64,000 bases of DNA from CAWDLX01 sp963753485 (GTDB taxonomy: Bacteria > Actinomycetota > Actinomycetes > Mycobacteriales > Micromonosporaceae): contig CAVWCL010000001.1 in assembly GCA_963753485.1 (NCBI GenBank), positions 558,001-622,000 on the forward strand. The letters run 5' to 3'. This document shows, in pieces, positions 25,502 to 33,832 of this stretch; within the stretch, counting starts at the first letter, position 1, and every line of letters starts with the position of its first letter. The translations under genes were made by a program, and so were the position numbers. The notes under the pieces were generated by a model, which made no database searches, was not told where the DNA came from, and worked only from the letters and a program-made list of their open reading frames with translations.

Positions 25502-26236
25502 TCAGGCGGCGATGGGTGTCGCCGGCGGCGCTGGGGTCGGCGCCGGCACCTGTCCGGCCGCGGCGGCCGCCTCCTTCACCTTCTGGGCGTACATATCGAC
25601 GTACGGGCGGCCGGAGAGCGTCATGAGCTCATGCATGATCTCGTCGGTCACCGAGCGCTCGATCAGATGGTCGCCGGCCCGGCCGGCGTACCGGGAGAAG
25701 TCCAGCGGCGCCCCGAAGCGGATCTTCGCCCGCATGATCTTCGGCACGATGTGCCCCGGCGGCTGGATCTCGTCGGCGTTGAGCATGACCACCGGAACGA
25801 CCGGCACCCCGGCCGTGATGGCCAGCCGGGCGACGCCGGTCTTACCCCGGTAGAGCCGCCCGTCCGGCGAGCGGGTGCCCTCCGGATAGATGCCGAACAG
25901 GTGGCCGGAGCGGAGCACGCGCAGCCCGGTGTCGATCGCCGCCTGCGCGGCCGCGCCCCCGGAGCGGTCGACCGGGATCGTGCCGGCGGCGACGAAGAAC
26001 ATACGGATCAAGAAGCCCTTGACGCCGGTGCCGGTGAAGTACTCGGACTTGGCCACGAAGGTGACCTTCCGGCGCACCACGAGCGGCATGAGCAGCGAGT
26101 CGGAGAACGAGAGGTGGTTGCTGGCGATGATCGCCGCGCCGCGTTGGGGCACGTACCGCAGCCCCTCGACCTGGGGGCGGAAGAGCAGCCACAGCAGCGG
26201 ACCCGGGAACAGGTACTTCAGGAGCCAGTAGAGCAC
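25502..26236 (-). CDS. 1-acylglycerol-3-phosphate acyltransferase, PlsC type (Rv2182c-like)
   Basis: A 244-residue membrane-associated acyltransferase of phospholipid synthesis. The N-terminal hydrophobic anchor YWLLKYLFPGPLLWLLF is followed by the catalytic NHxxxxD as SNHLSFSDSLL, the glycine/proline block AAGTIPVDRSG, YPEGTRSPDG and PVVPVVMLNAD. The C-terminus has an Ala/Pro-rich tail. M. tuberculosis Rv2182c holds the equivalent place in the conserved block. It converges on the cyclase gene with a 9-bp gap. GTG start at 26236. Confidence 0.9.
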   Translation of the reverse strand: MLYWLLKYLFPGPLLWLLFRPQVEGLRYVPQRGAAIIASNHLSFSDSLLMPLVVRRKVTFVAKSEYFTGTGVKGFLIRMFFVAAGTIPVDRSGGAAAQAAIDTGLRVLRSGHLFGIYPEGTRSPDGRLYRGKTGVARLAITAGVPVVPVVMLNADEIQPPGHIVPKIMRAKIRFGAPLDFSRYAGRAGDHLIERSVTDEIMHELMTLSGRPYVDMYAQKVKEAAAAAGQVPAPTPAPPATPIAA

Positions 26237-26467
26237 TGCGTCTCACCGCCTGTGCCGGGTCGGGACTGTCGCACGGCGGGTCGGCGGTTCGACCCGGCCG
26301 GGCGACTGGCCGGTATTCGATGCACACGCTACGCGAGAACCGCCCTCCCGTCCGGCAGCCGGTCGCAGTGTTCCCGAGCCCACCGCGCGACACTCTGGCC
26401 GAGTACCGTTGCGCCTGTCACGATGCAACCGATCGGCCTGGTTCGCCAACGGAAGGGCAGAACACCC

Positions 26468-26648
26468 GTGAGCGCGAGGAGCGAGCGTCAGCGAGCCCCG
26501 CAGTTCGCGAACGGAAAGGCGGAACACCCGTGAGCGCGAGGAGCGAGCGTCAGCGAGCCCCGCAGTTCGCGAACGGAAAGGCGGAACACCCGTGAGCGCG
26601 AGGAGCGAGCGTCAGCGAGCCCCGCAGTTCGCGAACGGAAAGGCATGA
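26468..26648 (+). repeat. Three tandem 62-bp start-site cassettes, chain of mini-ORFs
   Basis: GTG starts at 26468, 26530 and 26592 each open a 21-codon frame (VSARSERQRAP...KAEHP) whose stop overlaps the next start as GTGA, so the period is 62 bp rather than 63. The third copy ends after 18 codons at TGA 26646-26648, overlapping ATG 26645. GGAAAGGCGGA near the end of each unit is a plausible ribosome-binding site for the next start. A partial upstream copy (CGGAAGGGCAGAACACCC) precedes the first. The membrane protein gene follows. Confidence 0.88.
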
Positions 26649-26650
26649 CA

Positions 26651-27535
26651 ATGAGCGCAGGCGACGCTCGACGCGGACGGCGGGACAACGGGTTGGTCGC
26701 GGCCGACTACGCAGCGGCCGGCGACGTCGATCCGCGCGTCGGTGAGCACCTGCTCGACGTGCTGGCCCTCGACGGCATCGCCGCCTACCTGCGCCCATCC
26801 ACCGACCTGCATCCGGTGACCAGGTCCAGCGTGCTGCCCAACCGCCCGACCGATCGGCTGTACGTGGACCGGGCCCACCTGGCCGTCGCGCACGGCTACC
26901 TGGCCCGCCTCGCGGCCGACGCCGCCGCCGATCTCCCCCCGGCGCCGGCGGCGAGCGCCGGGGCCCGGCCACCGACCTCCGCCGGGCCAGCGGACCATCA
27001 TCCGGCCAGCAACCCGGCCAGCCGGGATACCACCGACGAGGCGTGGGCGCAGATCGTGGCCGGCTACGACGACGTGGTCGACCCGCCCCACCGGTCGTGG
27101 CCGGCGGTCGAAGACCTGGACGACGTGTCCGCCGACGACGCCGGCGACGAGGTGATCGAGGAACGCGGTTCCGGCATGGCCGCCGGTGAGCTGGCCCGCC
27201 GACCGGAGACGACCGCGCCGATCGTCGAGGCGTCGTTGCTGGAGGGGCTGGACACGTTCGGCGCGGACCTGCCCGATGCCGACGAGGAGGGCTACACGCC
27301 GCCGCCCCCGCCGCCGGTACCGCGGCCGTCGCTGCCGACCGCCCTCGCGCTCGCCGGCATCATCGGCGGGCTGATCGTGTTCCTCAAACCAGAGCTGATG
27401 CCGTTCCAGGAGAACGTTGCCATGCTGCTCGGCTTCTCCGCGGTCGTGGCCGGATTCGGCACCCTGGTGTGGCGGCTGCGCCCCGGCGACGACGAGGACG
27501 ACGACTCCACTCCCGACGACGGCGCCCGGGTCTGA
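26651..27535 (+). CDS. Uncharacterised membrane protein with acidic, proline-rich linker
   Basis: About 294 residues. Residues 1-90 form a small soluble domain (GLVAADYAAAGDVDPRVGEH, YLRPSTDLHPVTRSS). A long disordered stretch rich in Ala, Pro and Asp follows (residues about 95-220). Near the C-terminus are two transmembrane helices (LPTALALAGIIGGLIVFL and VAMLLGFSAVVAGFGTLVW), then a very acidic tail (GDDEDDDSTPDDG). No function recognised. I preferred ATG 26651 because GGAAAGG is 7 nt upstream; ATG 26645 is coupled to the last mini-ORF stop. Confidence 0.75.
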   Translation: MSAGDARRGRRDNGLVAADYAAAGDVDPRVGEHLLDVLALDGIAAYLRPSTDLHPVTRSSVLPNRPTDRLYVDRAHLAVAHGYLARLAADAAADLPPAPAASAGARPPTSAGPADHHPASNPASRDTTDEAWAQIVAGYDDVVDPPHRSWPAVEDLDDVSADDAGDEVIEERGSGMAAGELARRPETTAPIVEASLLEGLDTFGADLPDADEEGYTPPPPPPVPRPSLPTALALAGIIGGLIVFLKPELMPFQENVAMLLGFSAVVAGFGTLVWRLRPGDDEDDDSTPDDGARV

Positions 27536-27729
27536 CCCGATCGCGGTGCTCAGCCCTGCCCAGCGCGACGGCCTCGACCAGCCGGTGGGCACGGCGTCAA
27601 CGCTGGAGATCAGTACGAGGCGCGCTGGAGCGTAGCGCCACTGCAGTCCCGCGCGTAGGACACCGATCTCCCGCCCGGCACCCGGGGACGTAGACCCGCG
27701 GCCAACCGTCGACGGTGGCGCCAGCGCCG

Positions 27730-28563
27730 TCAGGCCGACTTGTCGAGCCAGTCCAGGATGGCGTCGAGCGGCTCCTGCCACCGAGGCTCGAGCATGAGGT
27801 CGTGACCCATCCCCGGGAAGAGCAGCGGCGCCCCGCCGTAGCGGCGGGCGGCCCGCTCCAGCGCCCGGCGCGGCACGATCCGGTCGTCCGGCGAGCCCAC
27901 CACGAGCACCGGTGCGTCGCCGACCGGCGGTTCGGGCGGACGGTGCATCAACAGCTGCCACTGCACCAGCGGCGCCGGCGTACCGCCGAGGCGTCTGGAG
28001 TACTGCCGGCCCGCCGACGACCCGAGCTCGCGCCCGAAGAGCTGGCGGCGGCGTGGCCGGAGCCGACCGCCGACAATCGCCGGGATGGTGCCCCCGGGGT
28101 TGCGAACCAGGGCGGCCGCGAAGGTCTCCCAGCCGCCGAAGACCGGAGAGACCAGGACGCCGGCCCGGGCCGGGTAACGCGCCAGCGCCATCGCGACCGC
28201 CAGCCCGCCGACGCCGTGTCCGATGAGGACGGAGCGACGCGGCAGCCGCGCCGCCACCTGGACCACGTCGTGGGCGTAGGCCCGCAGGGTCGTTCGGGGC
28301 GCCGGGCCACTGTCGCCATGACCGCGTAGGCTCATCGCGTACGCCGGGAAGCCGCGCTCGGCGGCGTGCTCCAGCCACTTCTCGGTGAAGGCCCAGGCGC
28401 CATGGGCGTACCCGGGTACGAAGAGCAGCGGCGGCTTGTGCCCGTCCAGCTCGCTGAACGCGGGTCTCTCGGCCGGCTGTGAGGTGAGCACCTCGCGCTG
28501 CACCGGCGGGATGGGCGAGGTCCACTCCCGCCACCGGAAGACCCGGGGCCGAACGGCGCTCAT
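27730..28563 (-). CDS. Alpha/beta hydrolase-fold protein lacking the nucleophile serine
   Basis: A 277-residue alpha/beta hydrolase. The oxyanion region LLFVPGYAHGAWAF, LRGHGDSG, the acid in VVGSPDDRIVP and the His in PGMGHDLML are all present. The nucleophile elbow reads LIGHGVGGLAV: the Ser of GxSxG is Gly (GGC, one transition from AGC). It may be non-hydrolytic or inactive. It is coupled through a 27-codon mini-ORF to the upstream flavin monooxygenase gene, which suggests a shared pathway. ATG 28563 overlaps the mini-ORF stop. Confidence 0.85.
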   Translation of the reverse strand: MSAVRPRVFRWREWTSPIPPVQREVLTSQPAERPAFSELDGHKPPLLFVPGYAHGAWAFTEKWLEHAAERGFPAYAMSLRGHGDSGPAPRTTLRAYAHDVVQVAARLPRRSVLIGHGVGGLAVAMALARYPARAGVLVSPVFGGWETFAAALVRNPGGTIPAIVGGRLRPRRRQLFGRELGSSAGRQYSRRLGGTPAPLVQWQLLMHRPPEPPVGDAPVLVVGSPDDRIVPRRALERAARRYGGAPLLFPGMGHDLMLEPRWQEPLDAILDWLDKSA

Positions 28564-28643
28564 GACCCCGCCTCGCTGCGCTCGCCGGCGCCATGAGGCA
28601 CGAGCGCGCTGTGCCTGATGATTCGCTCGCTGCGCTCGCTCAT
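28560..28643 (-). repeat. Start-site cassette (GERSE type) between monooxygenase and hydrolase genes
   Basis: ATG 28643 opens a 27-codon mini-ORF beginning MSERSERIIRHSALVPHG and ending GAGERSEAGS, with TGA overlapping ATG 28563 of the hydrolase. The mini-ORF start itself overlaps the monooxygenase stop (ATGA at 28643-28640), and the last codons of the monooxygenase (EAGS) repeat the end of the cassette. It is closely related to the two copies at 45946-46109. Confidence 0.85.
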
Positions 28644-30031
28644 GACCCCGCCTCCAGCTCGCGCAGCGTGCGGTCGAGGGCCCGCAGGTACTCGATGTGG
28701 CTCACCTCGAACCAGTGCCGGGTGGACTGTTTCACCTTGGCCCGGTTGAACCGCCTGGAGACTTGCCGGTGGTGGCGCCGCCAGAACGCGGCCGCCCGTT
28801 CCGGGGCCGACTCCCGCAGCCGCAGCCACGTCGCCACCAGCACCGTCTGCCAGTGCATCAGCGAGAACACCCCGGAGTCGGGCTGCAACAGGCCGGCCAC
28901 CGCGAGCGTCGGCTGGGCCGGCGAGATGGCGTGCAGGAACAGCCGGGGCCGGCCCTCAGTGTCCACATTGAGCAGATCGGGAGCGAGGAACTCGAACCGG
29001 GGCAGGTATCCGGTCGCCAGGATCACCAGCTCCGGCTCGACCACCCGGCCGTCGACGAACTCGACCGTGTCCCGGGTGAACCGGGCCACGTCCGGCAACG
29101 GGGTGATCGAACCGTGCCCCAGGTAGTACACGAGCTGGCTGTTGGCGATCGGGTGGGTCTCGTAGATCCGGTGGTCCGGCCGGGGCAGGCCGAACCGGGT
29201 CAGGTCGCCCACGGTGCGGCGCATGGTCCGGTGGAAGAGCCACTGCCGCAACCGCAGTGGCAGGCGCAGTGCCATGACCAGGTCGTTGACCTGATCCGAC
29301 GGGCGACCGTAGGCGTACTTCGGGGCGTACCAGTATCCCCGCCGGCTGGAGTGCCAGCAGCGCGCGGCCTGCTGCGCCCCCTCGACCGCGATGTCGCAGC
29401 CGGTGTTCCCGGCGCCGACCACCAGCACCTTGCGCCCGCGCAGCTGCGCCGCGTCCTTGTACGCGCTGGCGTGGATGATCTCGCCGTGGAAGTCGGACAG
29501 CCCTTCGTAGCTGGGCATCTTCGGCGACCAGTTGTGCCCGTTGGCGATCACCACCGCCGCGTACCGGCGGGTCTGGTTGACCGCGGCGGTGCCGCCGCCG
29601 GTGGTCACGTCCCAGCGACCGTCGCCGGTCGGCTCCACCTTGGTCACCTCGGTGCCGAACCAGATGTGCTCCCGCAGGCCGAAGTGGTCGCCGTAGCGCT
29701 CGAGGTAGGCCAGCACCTGGGCGTGGTGCGGGTAGTCGGGCCAGGAGTCCGGCATCGGGAAGTCCGGGTACTGGGTGAACGGCTTGGAGGAGATCAGGTG
29801 GGTGCTCGCATAGACCGGGCTGCGGTCGTGCCGCCAGTTCCAGGCACCGCCGACGTTGACCTCGCGTTCGAAGCAGTCGACGCCGAACCCGTACTCGCGC
29901 AGGTTCTTGATCGCGGTCAGGCCGGCGGCGCCGGCGCCGATCACGCAGACCGTCTCGGCCCGGTCGTGCACGGCCGTGCCGCCGCTGTACATGGTGTCGG
30001 AGGTCGGCTCGCGACCCAGGCCATGGCTCAA
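28640..30031 (-). CDS. Flavin-containing monooxygenase (FMO/Baeyer-Villiger type)
   Basis: About 463 residues. FAD-binding VCVIGAGAAGLTAIKNL near the start, GGAWNWRHDRSPVYAS, the FMO fingerprint FHGEIIHASAYKD, the NADPH-binding VLVVGAGNTGCDIAVE and ILATGYLP define a class B flavoprotein monooxygenase acting on a soft nucleophile or ketone. TTG 30031 has GGGAGGAG exactly 6 nt upstream, so I chose it over ATG 30067 and ATG 29992. The stop overlaps the cassette start. Substrate unknown; the alpha/beta hydrolase downstream could act on the same compound. Confidence 0.86.
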   Translation of the reverse strand: MSHGLGREPTSDTMYSGGTAVHDRAETVCVIGAGAAGLTAIKNLREYGFGVDCFEREVNVGGAWNWRHDRSPVYASTHLISSKPFTQYPDFPMPDSWPDYPHHAQVLAYLERYGDHFGLREHIWFGTEVTKVEPTGDGRWDVTTGGGTAAVNQTRRYAAVVIANGHNWSPKMPSYEGLSDFHGEIIHASAYKDAAQLRGRKVLVVGAGNTGCDIAVEGAQQAARCWHSSRRGYWYAPKYAYGRPSDQVNDLVMALRLPLRLRQWLFHRTMRRTVGDLTRFGLPRPDHRIYETHPIANSQLVYYLGHGSITPLPDVARFTRDTVEFVDGRVVEPELVILATGYLPRFEFLAPDLLNVDTEGRPRLFLHAISPAQPTLAVAGLLQPDSGVFSLMHWQTVLVATWLRLRESAPERAAAFWRRHHRQVSRRFNRAKVKQSTRHWFEVSHIEYLRALDRTLRELEAGS

Positions 30032-30092
30032 CGCGGGCTCCTCCCGATACCTGTCCCGGCTGCGCATCCTATTGAGGTCGGGAACACCCTGG

Positions 30093-30755
30093 TCAATCCG
30101 GGGCGGGCGGGACCTCGCGCGCCGGTTCCCGGTCGATGATCAGGTCGGCGATGAGCGTGCGCCCGTCCGGGCGGTTTTCCACCTGGTGTGCGCGTACGCC
30201 CGGGCCGGTGAACACCACCGCGGCGCCCCCGGTGGGCGAGCCCGACGCGGCCCGCCCCTCGGCGAGTAGGCGCCAGGCGGGGCCGCCGACATCGTCGCCG
30301 ACCTCGGCGGCGACCACGAGCGGCGTCCCCACGAGGGCGAGCTCGGCGGCGAGGATCGCCGCCTGGGCGTCCCGCTCCACGGGATCGCCGGCGAGTTGGG
30401 TGCCGGCCACCAGGAACCGGCTCGCCCCGATCGAGCATTCGACGAGCACGGCCCCCCGCTGCCGGCGGCCGCGGATGAGGGGATAGCGCACCGAGTGCCA
30501 CCCGCGCACCCGTACCCGCATGCTGGCCAGCACCGCGTTACCGGCGGCCGGCCCGCCACCGGCGGCGTAGAACAGGCCGAGGCTTCGCGCCAGATCCGCG
30601 ATCGGGGTACGCCAGCGCAGGCGCCACGGCGCCTGCCGCAGCACGACCAGGTCGGGTCGCAGCGCCCGGATGTCGGCCATCGGGTCGACCCGCGCGGCGT
30701 TGACCGCCACCACCCGCAGCGCAACGCCTGGTGGCTCGTTGCGCTCGTGCTTCAT
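30093..30755 (-). CDS. Endonuclease/exonuclease/phosphatase-fold protein, degenerate
   Basis: A 220-residue protein recalling the endonuclease/exonuclease/phosphatase fold: VVAVNAARVDPMADIRALRPDL near the start (N and D/E positions), then AVLASMRVR, FLVAGTQLAGDP and VENRPDGRTLIADLII. The usual GDFN metal loop reads AAEVGDDVGG, and the C-terminal SDH motif is not obvious, so activity is doubtful. ATG 30755 lies 9 bases after the ROK kinase stop, giving a co-transcribed pair. Family assignment is tentative. Confidence 0.6.
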   Translation of the reverse strand: MKHERNEPPGVALRVVAVNAARVDPMADIRALRPDLVVLRQAPWRLRWRTPIADLARSLGLFYAAGGGPAAGNAVLASMRVRVRGWHSVRYPLIRGRRQRGAVLVECSIGASRFLVAGTQLAGDPVERDAQAAILAAELALVGTPLVVAAEVGDDVGGPAWRLLAEGRAASGSPTGGAAVVFTGPGVRAHQVENRPDGRTLIADLIIDREPAREVPPAPD

Positions 30756-30763
30756 GGCGCGCG

Positions 30764-31711
30764 TCACCGGCGGGCCAGGTCGGCCGCGCCGACCAGGCCG
30801 GCCTGATTGCCCAGGCGAGCCGCGACCAGCGGCGCCCGCGGCAGGCGGCCGCGGGCACCGAGGCGCCCGTCGAGGGCCACCTGGGTGGGCGCGAGCAGCA
30901 GGTCGCCGGCGTCGCTCACGCCCCCGCCCAGCACCATGACCTCCGGGTCGAGCAGGAACATGAGGTCGGCCAGACCCACGGCGAGCCAGCGCCCGAGCTC
31001 CGCGAAGGCGGCCAGGGCCACCGGATCGCCGGCCCGGGCGGCCTCGGTCACGATCGGCCCGGCGATCGCATCCGGGGAACCGCCGGCGAGCTCGAGCAGG
31101 CGGGCTGCGCCGGCCGGACCGGACCGCGCACCATCCCGGGCCGCCCGCACCAGCGCGCTCCCGCTGGCGTACTGCTCCAAGCAGCCGCGCCGGCCGCACG
31201 GGCAGGGCCGGCCATCCGGCTGCGCGGTCATGTGCCCCGGCTCGGCGGCCAGGCCATCGTTGCCGCGCAGCAGCTCGCCGCCGACCACGATGCCGCCGCC
31301 GATGCCGGTGCCCACCGTGACCAGGGCCATCGAGCTGTGCGCCTCCCGGGCGGCCCCGAAGCGGAACTCGGCCCAGGCAGCGGTGTTGCCATCGTTGTCG
31401 ACCACGACCGGCACCCCCACCCGTTCGGCGATGCGGTCGCGCAGCGGCTCATCGCGGAAGGCCAGGTTCGGAGCGAAGAGCACCCGGGACCGGTCCGCGT
31501 CGATCCAGCCGGCCACGCCGATGCCGACCGCGGCCACCCGGTGACGCCCGGCCAGTTCCTCGATGACCTCGACCACGAGATCCCGGGTCTTGGCGACGTC
31601 GTCGGCCGGAGTGTCCCGGCGGGCGGTGGCCAGCACGAGGCCATCCGGGTCGACCACGCCGCCGAGAACCTTGGTTCCCCCGATGTCGACCCCGATGGTG
31701 AGTGCTGACAC
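30764..31711 (-). CDS. glkA: ROK-family glucokinase
   Basis: A 315-residue sugar kinase. ATP-binding GVDIGGTKVLGGVVD, the sugar-binding NDGNTAAWAE, GTGIGGGIV, the EPGHM metal/sugar motif and the zinc cluster CPCGRRGCLEQYASG define a ROK kinase; actinobacterial members phosphorylate glucose and in Streptomyces also mediate carbon catabolite control. GTG 31711 follows GGGGAGCGG. It is preceded on the same strand by the KA-rich protein and SRPBCC genes, the same neighbourhood I recall in Streptomyces. Confidence 0.92.
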   Translation of the reverse strand: MSALTIGVDIGGTKVLGGVVDPDGLVLATARRDTPADDVAKTRDLVVEVIEELAGRHRVAAVGIGVAGWIDADRSRVLFAPNLAFRDEPLRDRIAERVGVPVVVDNDGNTAAWAEFRFGAAREAHSSMALVTVGTGIGGGIVVGGELLRGNDGLAAEPGHMTAQPDGRPCPCGRRGCLEQYASGSALVRAARDGARSGPAGAARLLELAGGSPDAIAGPIVTEAARAGDPVALAAFAELGRWLAVGLADLMFLLDPEVMVLGGGVSDAGDLLLAPTQVALDGRLGARGRLPRAPLVAARLGNQAGLVGAADLARR

Positions 31712-31713
31712 GG

Positions 31714-32454
31714 CTAGCCGCTCCCCGGCGGCGCCGCCGTCCCCTTCGCCGGGGCGGCGCGCCCATCCGGAGCCGGTCCGGCTTTCTTCGCCGCCGTCCT
31801 CTTCGCCGCCGCCTTCTTCGCCGGGACGGCCTTCTTCGCCGGGGACGCCTCCCCCGCGGCCTTCGCCTCGGCCTTCTTCGCCACCGCCTTCGTGGCGACG
31901 GCCTTCGTGGCGACGGCCTTCGTGGCGACGGCCTTCTTCGCGACGGCCTTCTTCGCGACCGTCGGCTCCGCGGCCGGCGGCGGCACCGGGCGGACCGCCT
32001 TCTTCGCCATCGGCACCGGCGTACTCGGCCCGACGGTGGCCTGCCGCCACGGGTCCCCGGCCGATGGATCCTGACTCCGACCGGCCATCGGGCTGGCCCG
32101 GCGGGCCGCGTCGCTGGCCCGCTGGCGCAGCGACTCCCAGAACTCCTCGCCTTCTCCGCGCCGGCCGGCCGGCTCGGGCGCCGATTCCGCGGCGCCCCGG
32201 CCGAAGGTACGCAACACGCCGGCGACCGCGGTGGCGAGGTCTCCCGCACCGGCCGCTAGCCGATCGGCGAGATCGGGATTGGGCTCGCGCATGCCGGCGA
32301 TCACCCGGCAGATCGGGCAGACGCAGCACTCCGCGCTGCCGGTGGCGAGCGGGCGACCGCCCCCCCGCGGGAGGCTGCGCGCCGCCATCGAGACCGCCGC
32401 GATCGCGGCGGCGACCAGTCGCTCCGCCTCGTCCCGTACCGGTTCCTGCGCCAC
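31714..32454 (-). CDS. DUF5304-like protein with histone H1-like Lys/Ala tail
   Basis: 246 residues. The N-terminal 90 residues contain a cysteine pair region (ECCVCPICRVIAGMREPNPD) and a helix (LADRLAAGAGDLATAVAGVL), resembling the small DUF5304-type proteins near glucokinase in Streptomyces (tentative). From about residue 155 the protein becomes a repeated KKAVATKA tail with SPAKKA and PAKKAAAK units, like eukaryotic H1 or mycobacterial HupB tails, so it probably binds nucleic acid. It lies 2 bases upstream of the glucokinase start. Confidence 0.7.
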   Translation of the reverse strand: MAQEPVRDEAERLVAAAIAAVSMAARSLPRGGGRPLATGSAECCVCPICRVIAGMREPNPDLADRLAAGAGDLATAVAGVLRTFGRGAAESAPEPAGRRGEGEEFWESLRQRASDAARRASPMAGRSQDPSAGDPWRQATVGPSTPVPMAKKAVRPVPPPAAEPTVAKKAVAKKAVATKAVATKAVATKAVAKKAEAKAAGEASPAKKAVPAKKAAAKRTAAKKAGPAPDGRAAPAKGTAAPPGSG

Positions 32455-32459
32455 CTCGC

Positions 32460-32915
32460 CTACCCTCCCGCGCGGAGGGACTCGACCCGCCGCTTCAGCT
32501 CGTTCAGCGCCGTATCCATGATGACCTTCTCGGCCTTGCGCTTGAACATGCCGAGCATGCCGATGGCGAGCTCGACCGAGAGGGTGTACGTGACTGTACT
32601 GGTGCCGTCACCGTTGTCCACAATGTCGTACGAGCCGTCCTGGGCCTTCTGCATCCTTGACGGCTCGACCAGGTGCCACTCGATGCGGGAGATGTCCTCG
32701 GCGTACTCGTAGCCGAGGGTGTACTCGTCGCTGACGACGCCGGCGTCCAGGTCGAAGCGCACCTGGCTGGCGTACCCGTCCTCATACTCCTCCAGCACCT
32801 CGACCGTGCGGGTGGCGCTGACCCACTCCGGGTAGTGCGGGAAGTCGCAGATCACCGCGGCCACCTCGGCCGGCGGGGCCGCGATCACGATCGACTGTGT
32901 GGACGTGTCGGTCAT
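32460..32915 (-). CDS. SRPBCC-family lipid/ligand-binding protein (Rv2185c-like)
   Basis: A 151-residue START/SRPBCC-fold protein: SIVIAAPPAEVAAVICDFPH and YPEWVSATRTVEV at the N-terminus, then alternating strands and a long C-terminal helix (MDTALNELKRRVESL). The fold binds hydrophobic ligands in a central cavity. M. tuberculosis Rv2185c is the positional equivalent. GGAGGAGG lies upstream of ATG 32915. The stop is 5 bases from the next gene, giving one operon with the KA-rich protein and glucokinase. Confidence 0.88.
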   Translation of the reverse strand: MTDTSTQSIVIAAPPAEVAAVICDFPHYPEWVSATRTVEVLEEYEDGYASQVRFDLDAGVVSDEYTLGYEYAEDISRIEWHLVEPSRMQKAQDGSYDIVDNGDGTSTVTYTLSVELAIGMLGMFKRKAEKVIMDTALNELKRRVESLRAGG

Positions 32916-32995
32916 GCCGCCTCCTCCGCTGGGGTAAGCGCGTCGTCGGTCATGGGGCCGAGGTTACCCCGCAGACCGAGCGTCAACGGGAGCGG

Positions 32996-33676
32996 TCAGG
33001 CCCGCCCGTACACCGGGATGTGCGCGCCGGACGTGGCCGCCGAGGCGTCCGAGCACAGGTACGCGATGAGGTCGGCAATCTGCCCCGGTGCCACCCAGCG
33101 GGAGTGGTCGGCGGTCGGCTGGGCCGCCCGGTTGCCCGGGGTGTCGATGACGCTGGGCAGGATCGCGTTGGCCCGCACGAGATCGTCGCGGTACTCAACC
33201 GCGAGCGCGTCGACGAAGGCCAGCACCGCGGCCTTCGCGGTGACGTAGCCCGCGGCGCCGGCGAACGGGCGCCAGGCCGCCCGGCTGCTGACGCAGACGA
33301 TCGAGCCACCCCCACCGGCCATGAGGTGGGGCAGCGCGGCCGCGCTGACCAGATAGGTCGGGCGCAGGTTCAGCCGCAGCTGGGCCTCGAAATCCTCGAC
33401 CGGGGTCTCGTGCACCCGACCGTCAGCCGCGTACCCGCCGACCAGGTTGACCACGGCGCGCAGCGGCGCTCCCGGCTCGTCGGCCGCCCGAGCGACCGCG
33501 GCGGCCACCTCGGCCGGCGCGGTCAGGTCGGCCGAGACCGCCTCGACGCCCTCCAGCCGGTGGGCGGAGTCACCCAGTTCCGGTGCCACCACCCGCCAGC
33601 CGTCGGCCACCAGCCGGGCCGCCACCGCCACCCCCAACCCGCCAGCCGCTCCGGTCACCACTACCGATCCCGCCAT
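32996..33676 (-). CDS. Short-chain dehydrogenase/reductase
   Basis: A 226-residue classical SDR: cofactor motif VVVTGAAGGLGVAVA, NLVGGY in place of NNAG, catalytic Ser in SIVCVSSRAA and YVTAK for YxxxK. The end LCSDASAATSGAHIPVYG is typical. Asp/Arg preference at the end of strand 2 is unclear, so NAD or NADP use is not assigned. Substrate unknown. It is divergent from the acyl-CoA ligase gene, and the 156-bp gap between them must hold both promoters. Confidence 0.88.
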   Translation of the reverse strand: MAGSVVVTGAAGGLGVAVAARLVADGWRVVAPELGDSAHRLEGVEAVSADLTAPAEVAAAVARAADEPGAPLRAVVNLVGGYAADGRVHETPVEDFEAQLRLNLRPTYLVSAAALPHLMAGGGGSIVCVSSRAAWRPFAGAAGYVTAKAAVLAFVDALAVEYRDDLVRANAILPSVIDTPGNRAAQPTADHSRWVAPGQIADLIAYLCSDASAATSGAHIPVYGRA

Positions 33677-33832
33677 CTCGGGTCGCCTCCCGTCCCATCG
33701 CCGCACCGGCCCACCGGGCCGCTCACCGCAGACAAGCACCGGCGTAACGCCGTTTCCCGAAAGTAGTTGAAGATCGATGGTGGGGGGTAGGTTCGGCACC
33801 GGGGCGCGGATCCAGCCGCCGAGGGAGCAGAT

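Noticed and set aside
26446..26648. 62-bp direct repeats as a CRISPR array
   Set aside because: The units are contiguous without variable spacers, and they encode overlapping mini-ORFs.
30093..31199. A 368-residue minus-strand frame as one long protein
   Set aside because: The upstream 148 codons are an out-of-frame reading of the ROK kinase gene; the start at ATG 30755 fits spacing and the family.
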